From contig NZ_JOJM01000062.1 of assembly GCF_000720325.1 (NCBI RefSeq), forward strand, positions 1 to 64,000: 64,000 nt of DNA, written 5' to 3'. The stretch's first letter is position 1. Every line of letters begins with the position of its first letter. The notes under the pieces were generated by a model that searched no databases, was not told where the DNA came from, and worked only from the letters and a program-made list of their open reading frames with translations. The DNA is from Streptomyces sp. NRRL B-1347. GTDB taxonomy: Bacteria; Actinomycetota; Actinomycetes; Streptomycetales; Streptomycetaceae. Positions 17,931 to 27,350 of this stretch are shown one piece after another. Both the position numbers and the translations under genes were made by a program.

Positions 17931-18728
17931 ATGCCACCGGCCAAGAAGCGCGTGCGCGCGTACGACCCGACGAAGATCCGCACCGCCGTCCTCGCCCAGT
18001 ACGCGACCGTGCGGGAGGCGGTCGCGGGCCTCACGGACGAGCAACTGGCCCGGCCCACGCGGCTCGGCGACTGGACCGTGCGCGAACTGGCCGCGCATCT
18101 GACGATGGTGCTCGGCTCCGTCGCCCGGTACCTGGACGCGCCCGAGCCGGACAAGCTGGAAGTACCGCTCCAGGACTGGGCGTTCCGGACCTCGTCCGCC
18201 GCGGTCCAGGTCGACGAGGACGTGCACGGCATCGTGGCCGCGGGCACCGACGTCGACGGCCTGTTCGCGCACGCCCTGGAGCGGCTCGCCGAGACGCTGC
18301 CCGGCGCCGCCGACACCCGCCTCGTGCCGTCGCGCTTCGGCGGCATGACCCTCGCCGACTTCATGGTCACGCGCACCGTCGAACTCGTCGTCCACACCGA
18401 CGACCTGAACGACGCCGTGCCGGGGCTCGACGTGCCGTACGACCGCCAGGCCCTGGCCGCCTGCACCCGTCTGCTCGCCGACACGCTGGCCCTCAAGGCC
18501 CCCGGCGGCTCGGTGGAGGTGCGGATTCCGCCGTACGCCGTGGTGCAGTGCGTCGAGGGGCCCCGGCACACCCGCGGCACCCCGCCGAACGTCGTCGAGA
18601 CCGACCCGCTGACGTGGATCCGGCTCGCGACCGGGCGTACGACTTGGGCCGCCGCGCTCGACGCCGCGAAGGTCAGCGCGAGCGGCGAACGGGCGGATCT
18701 GGGCGGGCTCCTGCCGCTGATGTCGTAG
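17931..18728 (+). CDS. Maleylpyruvate isomerase-family (DinB-like) protein
   Basis: A 265-residue cytosolic protein. The N-terminal domain (about 10-170) has the mycothiol-dependent maleylpyruvate isomerase/DinB four-helix layout, with LGDWTVRELAAHLTMVLG supplying the first metal-binding histidine and VELVVHTDDL a later one. The C-terminal 80 residues resemble the SCP2-like extension often attached to these proteins (LTWIRLATGRTTWAAAL). The family uses mycothiol as thiol cofactor in actinomycetes; the substrate here is unknown. The gene begins 9 nt after the TetR stop and may be expressed both from its own leaderless promoter and by read-through. Confidence 0.85.
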   Translation: MPPAKKRVRAYDPTKIRTAVLAQYATVREAVAGLTDEQLARPTRLGDWTVRELAAHLTMVLGSVARYLDAPEPDKLEVPLQDWAFRTSSAAVQVDEDVHGIVAAGTDVDGLFAHALERLAETLPGAADTRLVPSRFGGMTLADFMVTRTVELVVHTDDLNDAVPGLDVPYDRQALAACTRLLADTLALKAPGGSVEVRIPPYAVVQCVEGPRHTRGTPPNVVETDPLTWIRLATGRTTWAAALDAAKVSASGERADLGGLLPLMS

Positions 18729-18818
18729 CCGGTAGGGGGCGGCGGCCCGGCGGGCGGCGGGCCGCGGCGCCGCCCGCCGGGGAGGGAACCGGTCCGCTCG
18801 TCGCCCCGTCACAGTGAC

Positions 18819-19664
18819 ATGTACAAGCAGCGCGTAACCCAGACCCTCACCGTCCTCGCCGCAGCCGGTCTGCTCGCCGCCTGCGGCTCGGAGTCCGGCT
18901 CCAAGGACTCCGGCAAGTCCGCCAGGGGAGACTCCGGCTCCGGCGCTTCCAAGACCTCCCTGACCGGCGTCCGCTGGAACGTCGAGAGCCTCACCGTCGA
19001 CGGCAGGAAACAGAAGGCGCCGGACGACGTCTACGTACGGCTCGGCGGCAAGGGCGGCACCGGCGGCCACTTCGGCTGCAACGGCTACGGCGCCGACGTC
19101 TCCGTGCAGGGCGACACCGTCCGCTTCAAGCCCGGCATCCACACCGAGATGGCCTGCGACGCACTCGACTTCGAGAACAGCCTCGCCCGCGCCCTGGACG
19201 GCAAGCTCAAGGCCGACGTCGACGACGACCGCCTGACCCTCACCAACGCCAAGGGCGACCGGATCGCCCTCACCTCCCGGCCCGTGGCCCCCGGCGCCCC
19301 GCTCCAGGGCACCACCTGGACCGTGGACACCGTGGGCGAGGACGACTCGGCGCGGCCCCTGCCGAAGCAGGTCGCGGGCAAGGCCCGGCTGGTCTTCGGC
19401 AAGGACGGCACCGTGCGCGGCAACCTCGGCTGCAACGACGTCACCGGCAAGGCCGAGGCGCACAACGGCGCCCTCGCTTTCGGGGCGCCGAAGCTGACCC
19501 GCATGATGTGCGTGGGCCCGAAGGCGAAGACCGAGGCCGACCTGCTCAAGCTGTTCGACGGCAAGGCCCGGTACGAGGTCAAGGACGACGGCCTCACCCT
19601 CACGGCCGAGGACGGCACGGTGGTCACCGCGACCGCGACCCTGTCCGCGCACACGAAGAAGTAG
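18819..19664 (+). CDS. Lipoprotein with two META domains
   Basis: A secreted lipoprotein of 281 residues. The signal peptide ends in the lipobox LLAAC with the lipidated cysteine at residue 22, followed by a Ser/Gly/Lys-rich linker. Two META domains follow (about 47-150 and 160-275); each contains the family pattern GHFGCNGYG or RGNLGCNDVTG and a second cysteine motif, EMACD and RMMCVGP. META domains are known from HslJ-like heat-shock or surface proteins; no enzymatic role is established. There is no obvious Shine-Dalgarno sequence before the ATG. The sulfatase gene is convergent, 57 nt away. Confidence 0.88.
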   Translation: MYKQRVTQTLTVLAAAGLLAACGSESGSKDSGKSARGDSGSGASKTSLTGVRWNVESLTVDGRKQKAPDDVYVRLGGKGGTGGHFGCNGYGADVSVQGDTVRFKPGIHTEMACDALDFENSLARALDGKLKADVDDDRLTLTNAKGDRIALTSRPVAPGAPLQGTTWTVDTVGEDDSARPLPKQVAGKARLVFGKDGTVRGNLGCNDVTGKAEAHNGALAFGAPKLTRMMCVGPKAKTEADLLKLFDGKARYEVKDDGLTLTAEDGTVVTATATLSAHTKK

Positions 19665-19721
19665 CCGGCCCGCTCCGCGACCGCGAGAGCGGCCCGCCGC
19701 ACCCCCGCGCGGAGCAGGCCC

Positions 19722-21131
19722 TCACGCCGCCGGATACGGCAGCAGCTCCGCGTCCGTCCGCTCCCACGCCGCCCGCAGCTCCGCGAGGAGCGCCGGTTCC
19801 CGGCGCGCCAGATCCGCCTGTTCGCGCTGGTCGCGGCCCAGGTGGAAGAGCTGGTCCGCACTGCCCTTGCCGCGGTAGTACTTCCACGGCCCGCGCCGCA
19901 GCGCCCGCTCGCCCCGCACCCGCCAGAACAGGTCCCGCTCGCCCGGCTCCGTGCCGCGCAGCAGGTACCGGGCCAGGCTCGTGCCGTCGAGCGGCCTGGC
20001 CGGGTCGGGCCGGGCCCCGGCGAGTTCGAGCAGCGTCGCCGTCCAGTCGGGCGTGTACACGGGCAGGTCACTGACCTGCCCGCCGTCCAGACGGGCGGGC
20101 CAGCGCACGATCGTCGGCACCCGGATGCCGCCCTCCCGCAGCGAGCCCTTGTTCCCGGACAGCGGCCAGTTGTAGGAGAAGCGCTCGCCGCCGTTGTCGG
20201 AGGCGAAGAAGACGAGCGTGTCGCGCTCCTGCCCGGACTTCTTCAGGGCGTGCAGCACGTGCCCGATCGACCGGTCCAGGTCCTGCACCAGCTCCGTGTA
20301 CGTGGCGATCGACCCGCCGTCCCGGTGCTGGAGGGCACCGCGCTCGCCCGCCTTGATCCGCCGCACGATCTCCGCGCTGGTCTCGGTGTCGCCGTCGGCC
20401 ACCCACGGCCAGTGCGGGGTGGTGAAGTTCAGGTTGAGCAGCCACGGCCGGTCGTGGTCGCGCCGGACGTACTCACTGGCCCGCTCGGTCAGGATCCGCG
20501 TGTAGTAGCGCAGGTCCTTGTGGGTCGCGTCGCCCTCGTACAGGTCGTACTCGCCGCTCAGGCCGAGCTTGGAGTAGTACTCCAGGGCCCCGCCGAAGTT
20601 CCCGAAGAACTCGTCCCAGCCCGACTTGGTGGGCGAGTAGTCCGGCAGGTAGCCGCAGTGCCACTTGCCGATCAGGGCGGTCGCGTACCCGGCGCCGCGC
20701 AGCAGTGAGGCGAGCGTGGGGTGGGTGGGGTCGAGGCCCACGGACTTGTCCGCGATGGGCTCGGCGAGCCCGCCCTCGGTGCGTCCGGGGAAGCGCCCGG
20801 TGTACAGACTGAAGCGGGTCGGGGAGCAGGTCGCGGAGCCGGAGTAGGCCTGGGTGAAGCGCACGCCCTGCCGGGCGAGGCGGTCCAGGTGCGGGGTTCT
20901 GATGTGCGGCGAGCCGTAGGACGACAGGTCGGCCCAGCCGAGGTCGTCGCCGAGCACGAAGAGGATGTTGGGCCGTCGGCCGGCCTTCTCGTCGGGCCGC
21001 TCACGGGCGGCGAAGGGCCGCTCGGCGGGGGCGGCGACGGCCTCCCCGGCCCCGATGCCGACGGCAGCGGCGGCGCCCGCCACACCCCCGGTGAAGGCAC
21101 GCCGGGACAGTGGGCTCTCGTACGAAGACAC
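19722..21131 (-). CDS. Tat-exported sulfatase (arylsulfatase A type)
   Basis: A secreted sulfatase of 469 residues. It starts with a twin-arginine signal peptide (SRRAFTGG at residues 9-16 and a following Ala/Gly-rich stretch). The metal-binding GDDLGWADLS lies near residue 61. The sulfatase signature is TCSPTRFSLYTGRFPG with C102, which would be converted to formylglycine (CxPxR). Further conserved parts are GKWHCGY, the LNFTTPHWPW-like segment and FFASDNGGE. The reaction is hydrolysis of a sulfate ester outside the cell; the substrate is not predictable. Formylglycine maturation must occur before Tat export, and no maturation gene is nearby. Confidence 0.93.
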   Translation of the reverse strand: MSSYESPLSRRAFTGGVAGAAAAVGIGAGEAVAAPAERPFAARERPDEKAGRRPNILFVLGDDLGWADLSSYGSPHIRTPHLDRLARQGVRFTQAYSGSATCSPTRFSLYTGRFPGRTEGGLAEPIADKSVGLDPTHPTLASLLRGAGYATALIGKWHCGYLPDYSPTKSGWDEFFGNFGGALEYYSKLGLSGEYDLYEGDATHKDLRYYTRILTERASEYVRRDHDRPWLLNLNFTTPHWPWVADGDTETSAEIVRRIKAGERGALQHRDGGSIATYTELVQDLDRSIGHVLHALKKSGQERDTLVFFASDNGGERFSYNWPLSGNKGSLREGGIRVPTIVRWPARLDGGQVSDLPVYTPDWTATLLELAGARPDPARPLDGTSLARYLLRGTEPGERDLFWRVRGERALRRGPWKYYRGKGSADQLFHLGRDQREQADLARREPALLAELRAAWERTDAELLPYPAA

Positions 21132-21745
21132 AAAGGACTCCTGGGCAGGGAAGGCCCCCGTCGCGGGGGGCGTGCGGACGCGGTGGCGGGGCGCGGCCCG
21201 CGAGGGTGGAGTGGCGCCCCTGGCGGGGCGGGAGAGCGCGCCGGAGCGCGGGGGAAACCGGGCGGCCCGGGCGGAAAAGCCCCCGGAGAGACCCCGGGGA
21301 CGCCCGGGGTGACCCGAAGGGGGAACGTTTCAGCGTGACAAAGGTCCCACGGGTCAGAGCCTCAAACCGCCCTGAAACGGGGCGAAATGGAAGACCGGCT
21401 CAGGCGTCGGAACGACAGATCGCGCTCGCGACGCGGGCCAGATCGACATGGCGGCGCCACACGAGCGGGACCGTGAGCGGGTCACCGAAGGGCTGCATGA
21501 ACCAGGAGCCTCACGGAGCCCACGGAGGGCTGTCAATGCGCTGTCGTGCCTGTTCACGAGGGTTTCGCACGGCCGAAGCAACCCCGCAAGGAGAAGATCG
21601 GAAAGGGGTCCGCCGCGAGGTCCGCGCTCCGGCTGCTTGGCGGAACATACATATTCGGCCGCGGCCCTCCGAGCCCCCGTAAAGACCGCGCCTACGCTCC
21701 GTACAGGACCCGTATCCCCAATTCGGACCAGTGGTCGATCTCGCC
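21132..21745. other. Long intergenic region upstream of purF
   Basis: 614 nt between the divergent sulfatase and purF genes. Codon bias drops here, and the open frames are short and overlapping. A possible small ORF on the plus strand starts with the ATG at 21497 and ends at 21682, and another frame runs into purF, but neither has a ribosome site or a recognisable product. The first 170 nt are G-rich on the plus strand and probably form the sulfatase leader. No terminator, tRNA or riboswitch was recognised. Confidence 0.55.
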
Positions 21746-21751
21746 TACACT
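21746..21751 (+). promoter_or_regulatory. -10 element of purF (leaderless)
   Basis: TACACT lies 7 nt before the GTG of purF, and TTCGGA at 21722-21727 is a possible -35 with an 18-nt spacer. There is no Shine-Dalgarno sequence. Confidence 0.5.
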
Positions 21752-21758
21752 CGGTGCC

Positions 21759-23285
21759 GTGCCACGTGGTGACGGTCGACTCAATCACGATCTGCTCCCC
21801 GGCGAGAAAGGCCCCCAGGACGCTTGCGGCGTCTTCGGTGTCTGGGCTCCGGGCGAAGAGGTCGCAAAGCTCACGTACTTCGGGCTCTACGCCCTCCAGC
21901 ATCGGGGTCAGGAATCCGCGGGAATCGCGGTCAGCAACGGCTCCCAGATCCTCGTCTTCAAGGACATGGGCCTCGTGTCCCAGGTCTTCGACGAAACCTC
22001 CCTCGGCTCCCTCCAAGGTCACATCGCGGTCGGACACGCCCGCTACTCGACCACCGGGGCCTCCGTCTGGGAGAACGCCCAGCCCACCTTCCGCGCCACG
22101 GCCCACGGCTCCATCGCCCTCGGCCACAACGGCAACCTCGTCAACACGGCCCGCCTGGCCGAGATGGTCGCCGACCTGCCGAAGGAGAACGGCCGCGCGA
22201 CCCAGGTCGCCGCGACCAACGACACGGACCTGGTCACCGCGCTGCTCGCGGGCCAGACCGACGCCGACGGCAAGCCGCTGACCATAGAGGAAGCCGCCGC
22301 CGCGGTCCTGCCGCAGGTGCAGGGCGCCTTCAGCCTCGTCTTCATGGACGAGCACACGCTGTACGCGGCCCGCGACCCGCAGGGCATCCGCCCGCTGGTG
22401 CTCGGCCGCCTCGAGCGCGGCTGGGTCGTCGCCTCGGAGTCCGCCGCGCTCGACATCTGCGGCGCCAGCTTCGTCCGCGAGATCGAGCCGGGCGAGTTCG
22501 TCGCCATCGACGAGAACGGCCTGCGCACCTCTCGATTCGCGGACGCGAAGCCCAAGGGCTGTGTCTTCGAGTATGTCTACCTGGCCCGTCCCGACACCGA
22601 CATCGCGGGTCGGAACGTCTACCTCTCGCGCGTCGAGATGGGTCGGAAACTGGCCAAAGAAGCGCCGGTCGACGCCGACCTGGTCATAGCGACGCCCGAG
22701 TCCGGCACCCCCGCCGCGATCGGCTACGCGGAGGCCTCCGGCATCCCCTTCGGCGCGGGCCTCGTCAAGAACGCCTATGTCGGCCGGACCTTCATCCAGC
22801 CCTCCCAGACCATCCGCCAGCTGGGCATCCGGCTGAAGCTGAACCCCCTCAAGGAAGTCATCAAGGGCAAGCGCCTGGTGGTCGTCGACGACTCGATCGT
22901 CCGCGGCAACACCCAGCGCGCCCTGGTCAAGATGCTCCGCGAGGCGGGCGCCGCCGAGGTGCACATCCGCATCTCCTCGCCCCCCGTGAAGTGGCCCTGC
23001 TTCTTCGGCATCGACTTCGCGACCCGCGCCGAGCTGATCGCCAACGGCATGACCGTGGACGAGATCGCCACGTCGCTCGGTGCCGACTCGCTCTCGTACA
23101 TCTCCATCGACGGCATGATCGAGGCGACCACGATCGACAAGCCGAACCTCTGCCGCGCCTGCTTCGACGGCGAGTACCCGATGGAGCTGCCCGACCCCGA
23201 GCTGCTGGGCAAGCAGCTCCTGGAGACGGAGCTGGCCGCGGGCCCGGCGGCCACGGCCGCCGCCGACGCGATCCGTCGCCCCTGA
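21759..23285 (+). CDS. purF: Amidophosphoribosyltransferase
   Basis: Committed first step of purine synthesis: PRPP plus glutamine to phosphoribosylamine. The product is 508 residues. A 22-residue propeptide precedes the catalytic cysteine C23 (QDACGVFGV), as in Bacillus-type PurF. Cysteines in KGCVFEYV, KWPCFFGIDF and NLCRACFDGEY match the ligands of the oxygen-sensitive 4Fe-4S cluster. The PRPP loop is VVVDDSIVRGNT. The GTG start is fixed by the propeptide length and the leaderless promoter; longer in-frame ORFs upstream run through poorly biased DNA. purM follows after 32 nt, giving a purF-purM operon closed by a terminator. Confidence 0.97.
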   Translation: MPRGDGRLNHDLLPGEKGPQDACGVFGVWAPGEEVAKLTYFGLYALQHRGQESAGIAVSNGSQILVFKDMGLVSQVFDETSLGSLQGHIAVGHARYSTTGASVWENAQPTFRATAHGSIALGHNGNLVNTARLAEMVADLPKENGRATQVAATNDTDLVTALLAGQTDADGKPLTIEEAAAAVLPQVQGAFSLVFMDEHTLYAARDPQGIRPLVLGRLERGWVVASESAALDICGASFVREIEPGEFVAIDENGLRTSRFADAKPKGCVFEYVYLARPDTDIAGRNVYLSRVEMGRKLAKEAPVDADLVIATPESGTPAAIGYAEASGIPFGAGLVKNAYVGRTFIQPSQTIRQLGIRLKLNPLKEVIKGKRLVVVDDSIVRGNTQRALVKMLREAGAAEVHIRISSPPVKWPCFFGIDFATRAELIANGMTVDEIATSLGADSLSYISIDGMIEATTIDKPNLCRACFDGEYPMELPDPELLGKQLLETELAAGPAATAAADAIRRP

Positions 23286-23317
23286 GCCCCATCATCAACC
23301 CCGAAAGATCCCAGGCA

Positions 23318-24400
23318 ATGTCTGAGACAACTGCTGGTACTGGTGCCTCCTACGCCGCGGCGGGCGTGGACATCGAAGCGGGTGACCGCGCCGTCGAGCT
23401 CATGAAGGAGTGGGTCAAGAAGACCCAGCGGCCGGAGGTGGCGGGCCTCGGCGGCCTCGGCGGCTTCGCCGGGCTCTTCGACGCCTCCGCTCTCAAGCGC
23501 TTCGAGCGGCCGCTGCTCGCCTCCGCGACGGACGGGGTCGGCACCAAGGTCGATCTCGCCCGGCAGCTCGGCGTGTACGACACCATCGGCCACGACCTGG
23601 TCGCCATGGTCATGGACGACATCGTCGTGTGCGGCGCCGAGCCGCTGTTCATGACCGACTACATCTGCGTCGGCAAGGTCCACCCGGAGCGCGTCGCCGC
23701 CATCGTCAAGGGCATCGCCGAGGGCTGTGTGCTCGCCGGCTGCGCGCTCGTGGGCGGAGAGACGGCCGAGCACCCGGGCCTGCTCGGCCCGGACGACTTC
23801 GACGTCGCGGGCGCGGGCACGGGCGTGGTGGAGGCCGACCGCGTGCTCGGCTCCGATCGCATCCGTAAGGGTGACGCGGTGATCGCCATGGCGTCCTCCG
23901 GTCTTCACTCCAACGGGTACTCGCTGGTCCGGCACGTGGTCTTCGACCGCGCCAAGATGACCCTCGGCCAGCAGGTCGAGGAGTTCGGCCGCACCCTCGG
24001 CGAGGAGCTCCTGGAGCCCACCAAGATCTACTCCCTGGACTGTCTGGCGCTGACCCGCACCACTGACGTGCACGCGTTCAGCCACGTCACCGGCGGCGGT
24101 CTCGCGGCCAACCTGGCCCGGGTGATCCCCGACGGCCTGCACGCCACCGTGGACCGCTCCACCTGGGCGCCGGGCGCCGTCTTCGACCTCGTCGGCAAGG
24201 CGGGCCAGGTCGAGCGCCTGGAGCTGGAGAAGACCCTGAACATGGGCGTCGGCATGATCGCCGTCGTGCCCGAGGACTCGGTGGACGTGGCCCTGGCGAC
24301 GCTCGCCGACCGCGGCGTCGACTCCTGGGTCGCGGGCGAGATCACCGACCGCGGCGACCACGCCACCGGGGCCGAGCTCACGGGCGACTACGCCAAGTAA
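23318..24400 (+). CDS. purM: Phosphoribosylformylglycinamidine cyclo-ligase
   Basis: AIR synthetase closes the imidazole ring of FGAM with ATP. It has 360 residues, slightly longer than E. coli PurM because of a short N-terminal extension. Conserved parts are GASYAAAGVDIEAGDRAV, ASATDGVGTKVDLA, GHDLVAMVMDDIVVCGAEPLF, CALVGGETAEHPG, SSGLHSNGYSLVR and HVTGGGLAANLARV. ATG 23318 was chosen because the conserved block begins about ten residues later; the ribosome site is weak (CCCAGG). It is the second gene of the purF operon. Confidence 0.97.
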   Translation: MSETTAGTGASYAAAGVDIEAGDRAVELMKEWVKKTQRPEVAGLGGLGGFAGLFDASALKRFERPLLASATDGVGTKVDLARQLGVYDTIGHDLVAMVMDDIVVCGAEPLFMTDYICVGKVHPERVAAIVKGIAEGCVLAGCALVGGETAEHPGLLGPDDFDVAGAGTGVVEADRVLGSDRIRKGDAVIAMASSGLHSNGYSLVRHVVFDRAKMTLGQQVEEFGRTLGEELLEPTKIYSLDCLALTRTTDVHAFSHVTGGGLAANLARVIPDGLHATVDRSTWAPGAVFDLVGKAGQVERLELEKTLNMGVGMIAVVPEDSVDVALATLADRGVDSWVAGEITDRGDHATGAELTGDYAK

Positions 24401-24418
24401 TTCACCGCACAGCACGAA

Positions 24419-24448
24419 ACCCGGTCCGGCGAGCTGCCCGGACCGGGT
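24419..24448. terminator. Terminator of purF-purM
   Basis: ACCCGGTCCGG pairs perfectly over 11 bp with CCGGACCGGGT across an 8-nt loop. It lies 18 nt after purM and before the convergent DUF3073 gene, so it may serve both. Confidence 0.8.
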
Positions 24449-24516
24449 GAAGTGCGTTGTGGTGTTGTCCGCGAGAGGTGCGGACGTCAACCGCGAAGAC
24501 GTACCGAACTACGAGG

Positions 24517-24774
24517 TCAAGCGCCGCGGCGCTGCTGCGACGGGCCGGACTCGTCCGCGTCCTCGTCGTCATCGTCGTCGGTGTTGTACAGATCCGCGTA
24601 CTGCGCGTACGGGTCTTCGTCGTCCTCGTCCTCCAACGGCTCGCCGTTCGGCGGCTGCTGCGAAGTCGAAGCGCCCAGCTCGTTGGCCAGACGCGACAGG
24701 TCAGTCCCGCCGCTGTTGTACTTCAGCTGGCGGGCGACCTTTGTCTGCTTGGCCTTGGCCCGGCCGCGCCCCAT
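24517..24774 (-). CDS. DUF3073 family protein
   Basis: A short (85 residues) highly charged protein of unknown function, conserved in actinobacteria beside purM as I recall it. The N-terminus is basic (GRGRAKAKQTKVARQLKY). The C-terminal half is very acidic (EDEDDEDPYAQYADLYN followed by a run of Asp) and probably disordered. ATG 24774 was chosen because GAGGGGG lies 8 nt upstream; an in-frame start at 24822 would add an unlikely extension. A nucleic-acid- or ribosome-related role can be guessed from the charge pattern only. Confidence 0.9.
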   Translation of the reverse strand: MGRGRAKAKQTKVARQLKYNSGGTDLSRLANELGASTSQQPPNGEPLEDEDDEDPYAQYADLYNTDDDDDEDADESGPSQQRRGA

Positions 24775-25158
24775 GGCTCGACCCCCTCGGTATCGGGGCT
24801 CATGGCCCCAGAGTCTTGACACGCGTTCATGATCCGGAACGGGCTCTCCGTGGAGAGACCGGTCCGTAGGGCTTCCACGGTACCTGTTCCTGCGGCCGTA
24901 CGGTACGTCGCCCGCAGGACGCGCCTAGGCGCACGACCGGCAAGGAGCCCTTTCCTCGCTGGTCAGCTGCGATTTTAACCTCTTCTTGGCGAGCGACCCG
25001 CCGACGGGCGTGAGTCTTCTCTCCCGATGACGCCGGCGGGCCCCGAGGGAGGCCTTGTCAGGGGCCGATCAGGCCGTTCTGGAGGCCGTATTCAGTTGTC
25101 CGTGGGCTGCGTTCCGTTGCCTTTCGGACACTTTGCGCAGCCTTTCGTCCGGTACGCG
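24775..25158. other. Intergenic region vdh / DUF3073
   Basis: 384 nt between two minus-strand genes. It holds the vdh 3' region and the DUF3073 promoter. A relatively AT-rich stretch, TTAAAAT on the minus strand at 24974-24980, is a possible -10. The sequence TTGACACGC occurs on the plus strand at 24816 but has no gene ahead of it within a sensible distance. No RNA gene was recognised. Confidence 0.5.
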
Positions 25159-26241
25159 TCAGCCGCGACGGGCCTCCGCGATGCGCTGCTCGGCGATCCT
25201 GTCGGCCGCGGCGGCGGGCGGAATCCCATCGGCCTTCGCGCGAGCGAATATGGCGAGCGTGGTGTCGTAGATCTTCGAGGCCTTCGCCTTGCAGCGGTCG
25301 AAGTCGAAGCCGTGCAGCTCGTCGGCGACCTGGATCACGCCGCCCGCGTTCACCACGTAGTCCGGGGCGTAGAGGATGCCGCGGTCGGCGAGGTCCTTCT
25401 CGACGCCGGGGTGCGCGAGCTGGTTGTTGGCCGCGCCGCACACGATCCGCGCGGTGAGGACCGGCACGGAGTCGTCGTTCAGGGCGCCGCCGAGGGCGCA
25501 CGGCGCGTACACGTCCAGGCCCTCGGTGCGGATCAGGGCCTCGGTGTCGGCGACCGCGGCGACCTGCGGGTGCTTGTCCGTGATGCGGCGCACGGACTCC
25601 TCGCGCACGTCCGTGATCACGACCTCGGCGCCGTCCTCGATGAGGTGCTCGACGAGGATGTGCCCGACCTTGCCGACGCCCGCGACGCCGACCTTGCGGC
25701 CGCGCAGGGACGCCTCGCCCCACAGGGTCTTCGCGGAGGCGCGCATGCCCTGGAAGACGCCGAAGGCGGTGAGCACGGACGAGTCGCCCGCGCCGCCGTT
25801 CTCGGGGGAGCGGCCGGTCGTCCAGCGGCTCTCGCGCGCCACGACGTCCATGTCCGCCACGTACGTGCCGACGTCGCAGGCGGTCACGTAGCGGCCGCCG
25901 AGGGAGGCCACGAAGCGGCCGTAGGCGAGGAGCAGCTGCTCGCTCTTGATCCGGTCCGGGTCGCCGATGATGACGGCCTTGCCCCCGCCGTGGTCGAGCC
26001 CGGCCATGGCGTTCTTGTACGACATGCCGCGCGCGAGGTTCAGCGCGTCGGCGACGGCCGCTTCCTCGGTCGCGTAGGGGTAGAAGCGCGTGCCGCCGAG
26101 GGCGGGGCCCAGGGCGGTGGAGTGGATGGCGATGACGGCCTTGAGTCCGCTGGCGCGGTCCTGGCAGAGCACGACCTGCTCATGACCCCCCTGGTCCGAC
26201 TGGAACAGGGTGTGCAGGACGCCGTCGGTTACATCGGTCAC
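25159..26241 (-). CDS. vdh: Valine (branched-chain amino acid) dehydrogenase
   Basis: NAD-dependent oxidative deamination of valine, leucine and isoleucine, supplying branched 2-oxo acids for fatty acid and polyketide starter units. The 360-residue length fits Streptomyces Vdh. The substrate-binding lysine is in [10 protein letters not shown] (K76) and the catalytic lysine in [11 protein letters not shown] (K88). The catalytic aspartate region is [13 protein letters not shown]. The Rossmann loop is [18 protein letters not shown] and [13 protein letters not shown] are further family marks. Its GTG start has GGGAG 8 nt upstream. The unknown 290-residue gene is divergent, 236 nt away. Confidence 0.95.
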   Translation of the reverse strand: MTDVTDGVLHTLFQSDQGGHEQVVLCQDRASGLKAVIAIHSTALGPALGGTRFYPYATEEAAVADALNLARGMSYKNAMAGLDHGGGKAVIIGDPDRIKSEQLLLAYGRFVASLGGRYVTACDVGTYVADMDVVARESRWTTGRSPENGGAGDSSVLTAFGVFQGMRASAKTLWGEASLRGRKVGVAGVGKVGHILVEHLIEDGAEVVITDVREESVRRITDKHPQVAAVADTEALIRTEGLDVYAPCALGGALNDDSVPVLTARIVCGAANNQLAHPGVEKDLADRGILYAPDYVVNAGGVIQVADELHGFDFDRCKAKASKIYDTTLAIFARAKADGIPPAAAADRIAEQRIAEARRG

Positions 26242-26477
26242 GGTGGTGACTCCCGGTTACGTAGCGGCGGTTGGACGGGTGCCCGTGCGGGTGGCGGGTC
26301 CCGTTGTGGCATGAGAGTAGAGCCTCGCGGGGACCCACCGCCGCATGGAGGTCGGCAAGACTCTGTCCCCTCCTCGCGGGGGTCACTCTCCCGGGCTGCG
26401 AGACGGAGTACGACGGTGTTCGGCCATGGCACGATCTGCAGTGTTTTCCAGCCGGTAGGCGGGGGAGGGGAGGAGCC

Positions 26478-27350
26478 GTGCCCAAGGTGTCCTCGGTGGT
26501 CGTCCCGTATGCGTCGTACTTGCGTGTGTACGAGCCCCTCGCCGCCTTTCCCGAGCCCGAGCGCAGCCACTGGGCGCGCTACGCACGCCGCTCGGAGCGG
26601 CCCTCCTGCCAGGACGAACTGCGGGCCTCGCTCGCCGATCTGGCGCCCACGCCGCCGATCCCGGTGCCGGTGCACGAGAGCCGCGACGCGTTCGTGGTCG
26701 AGGCGGACGGCGTGGTGTGCGTCTGCCCCTGGCGCACCCGGCTGCGCGGCTGGCAGGCCCTCGGCGACCTGGCCGAGCAGCTGCCCGCGCCGGTCCTGGA
26801 CGCGGTCATCCCGCCGGTGGTGCGCCGGCAGGCGACCGCCGACTACGAGGCGTGGCTGGCCCGCAACCCCGACGCGCGCCCCTGGATCCGCACCGCGACC
26901 TGGCACGTCCCGCTGAACTGGTTCGTCCTGGTGGCGGACGAGGAGCGCTTCTACGACACGGGGTACGCCGACGCCTGTGACGAGGGCGAGCCGCCCGGGG
27001 CCGCGGCGCCCGTCCTGCGGTACCGCACGCCGATGGTGCAGGCCCGCCGCCGGGTCGCGCGGGGCCTGAAGGCGCTGCGCGACGCCATGGACGAGGGGCC
27101 GCTCATCGACGGCCTGGTGGACGTGGGCCGGTGGCTGGAGGAGTTCCACCCGCGCTCGCTCGTCGAGCTGGACTACGGCGGCCTGGTGCACACGCTGTCG
27201 CGGGAGACGCTCGACGAGGACCACTCGGCGGCGGACGTGGCCGCGGGCATCGAGGCGCTGCGCGACGGTGACGGCGTGGGCGCGGGCGAGGCGTACGCGC
27301 GGCTCGTCGAGCGGTGGCGCGCGGTCCGGGAGCGGCAGTTCTCGAACTGA
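26478..27350 (+). CDS. Conserved hypothetical protein
   Basis: A 290-residue protein that I do not recognise. It is soluble, rich in Trp and Arg, without signal peptide or membrane segment. Notable segments are a PFAFPEPERSHWARYA-like N-terminal region and VVRRQATADYEAWLARNPDARPWIRT, followed by TWHVPLNWFVLVADEERF. The C-terminal helices (VDVGRWLEEFHPRSLVELDYGGLV) end a compact fold. The start is the GTG at 26478, with GGGGAGGAG 3-11 nt upstream; the longer frame upstream overlaps the vdh promoter. It lies between vdh and bldC, an arrangement that I believe is conserved in Streptomyces. Confidence 0.85.
   Translation: MPKVSSVVVPYASYLRVYEPLAAFPEPERSHWARYARRSERPSCQDELRASLADLAPTPPIPVPVHESRDAFVVEADGVVCVCPWRTRLRGWQALGDLAEQLPAPVLDAVIPPVVRRQATADYEAWLARNPDARPWIRTATWHVPLNWFVLVADEERFYDTGYADACDEGEPPGAAAPVLRYRTPMVQARRRVARGLKALRDAMDEGPLIDGLVDVGRWLEEFHPRSLVELDYGGLVHTLSRETLDEDHSAADVAAGIEALRDGDGVGAGEAYARLVERWRAVRERQFSN

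Noticed and set aside
25027..26916. 629-codon plus-strand frame opposite vdh
   Set aside because: Antisense shadow of valine dehydrogenase; composition without any domain.
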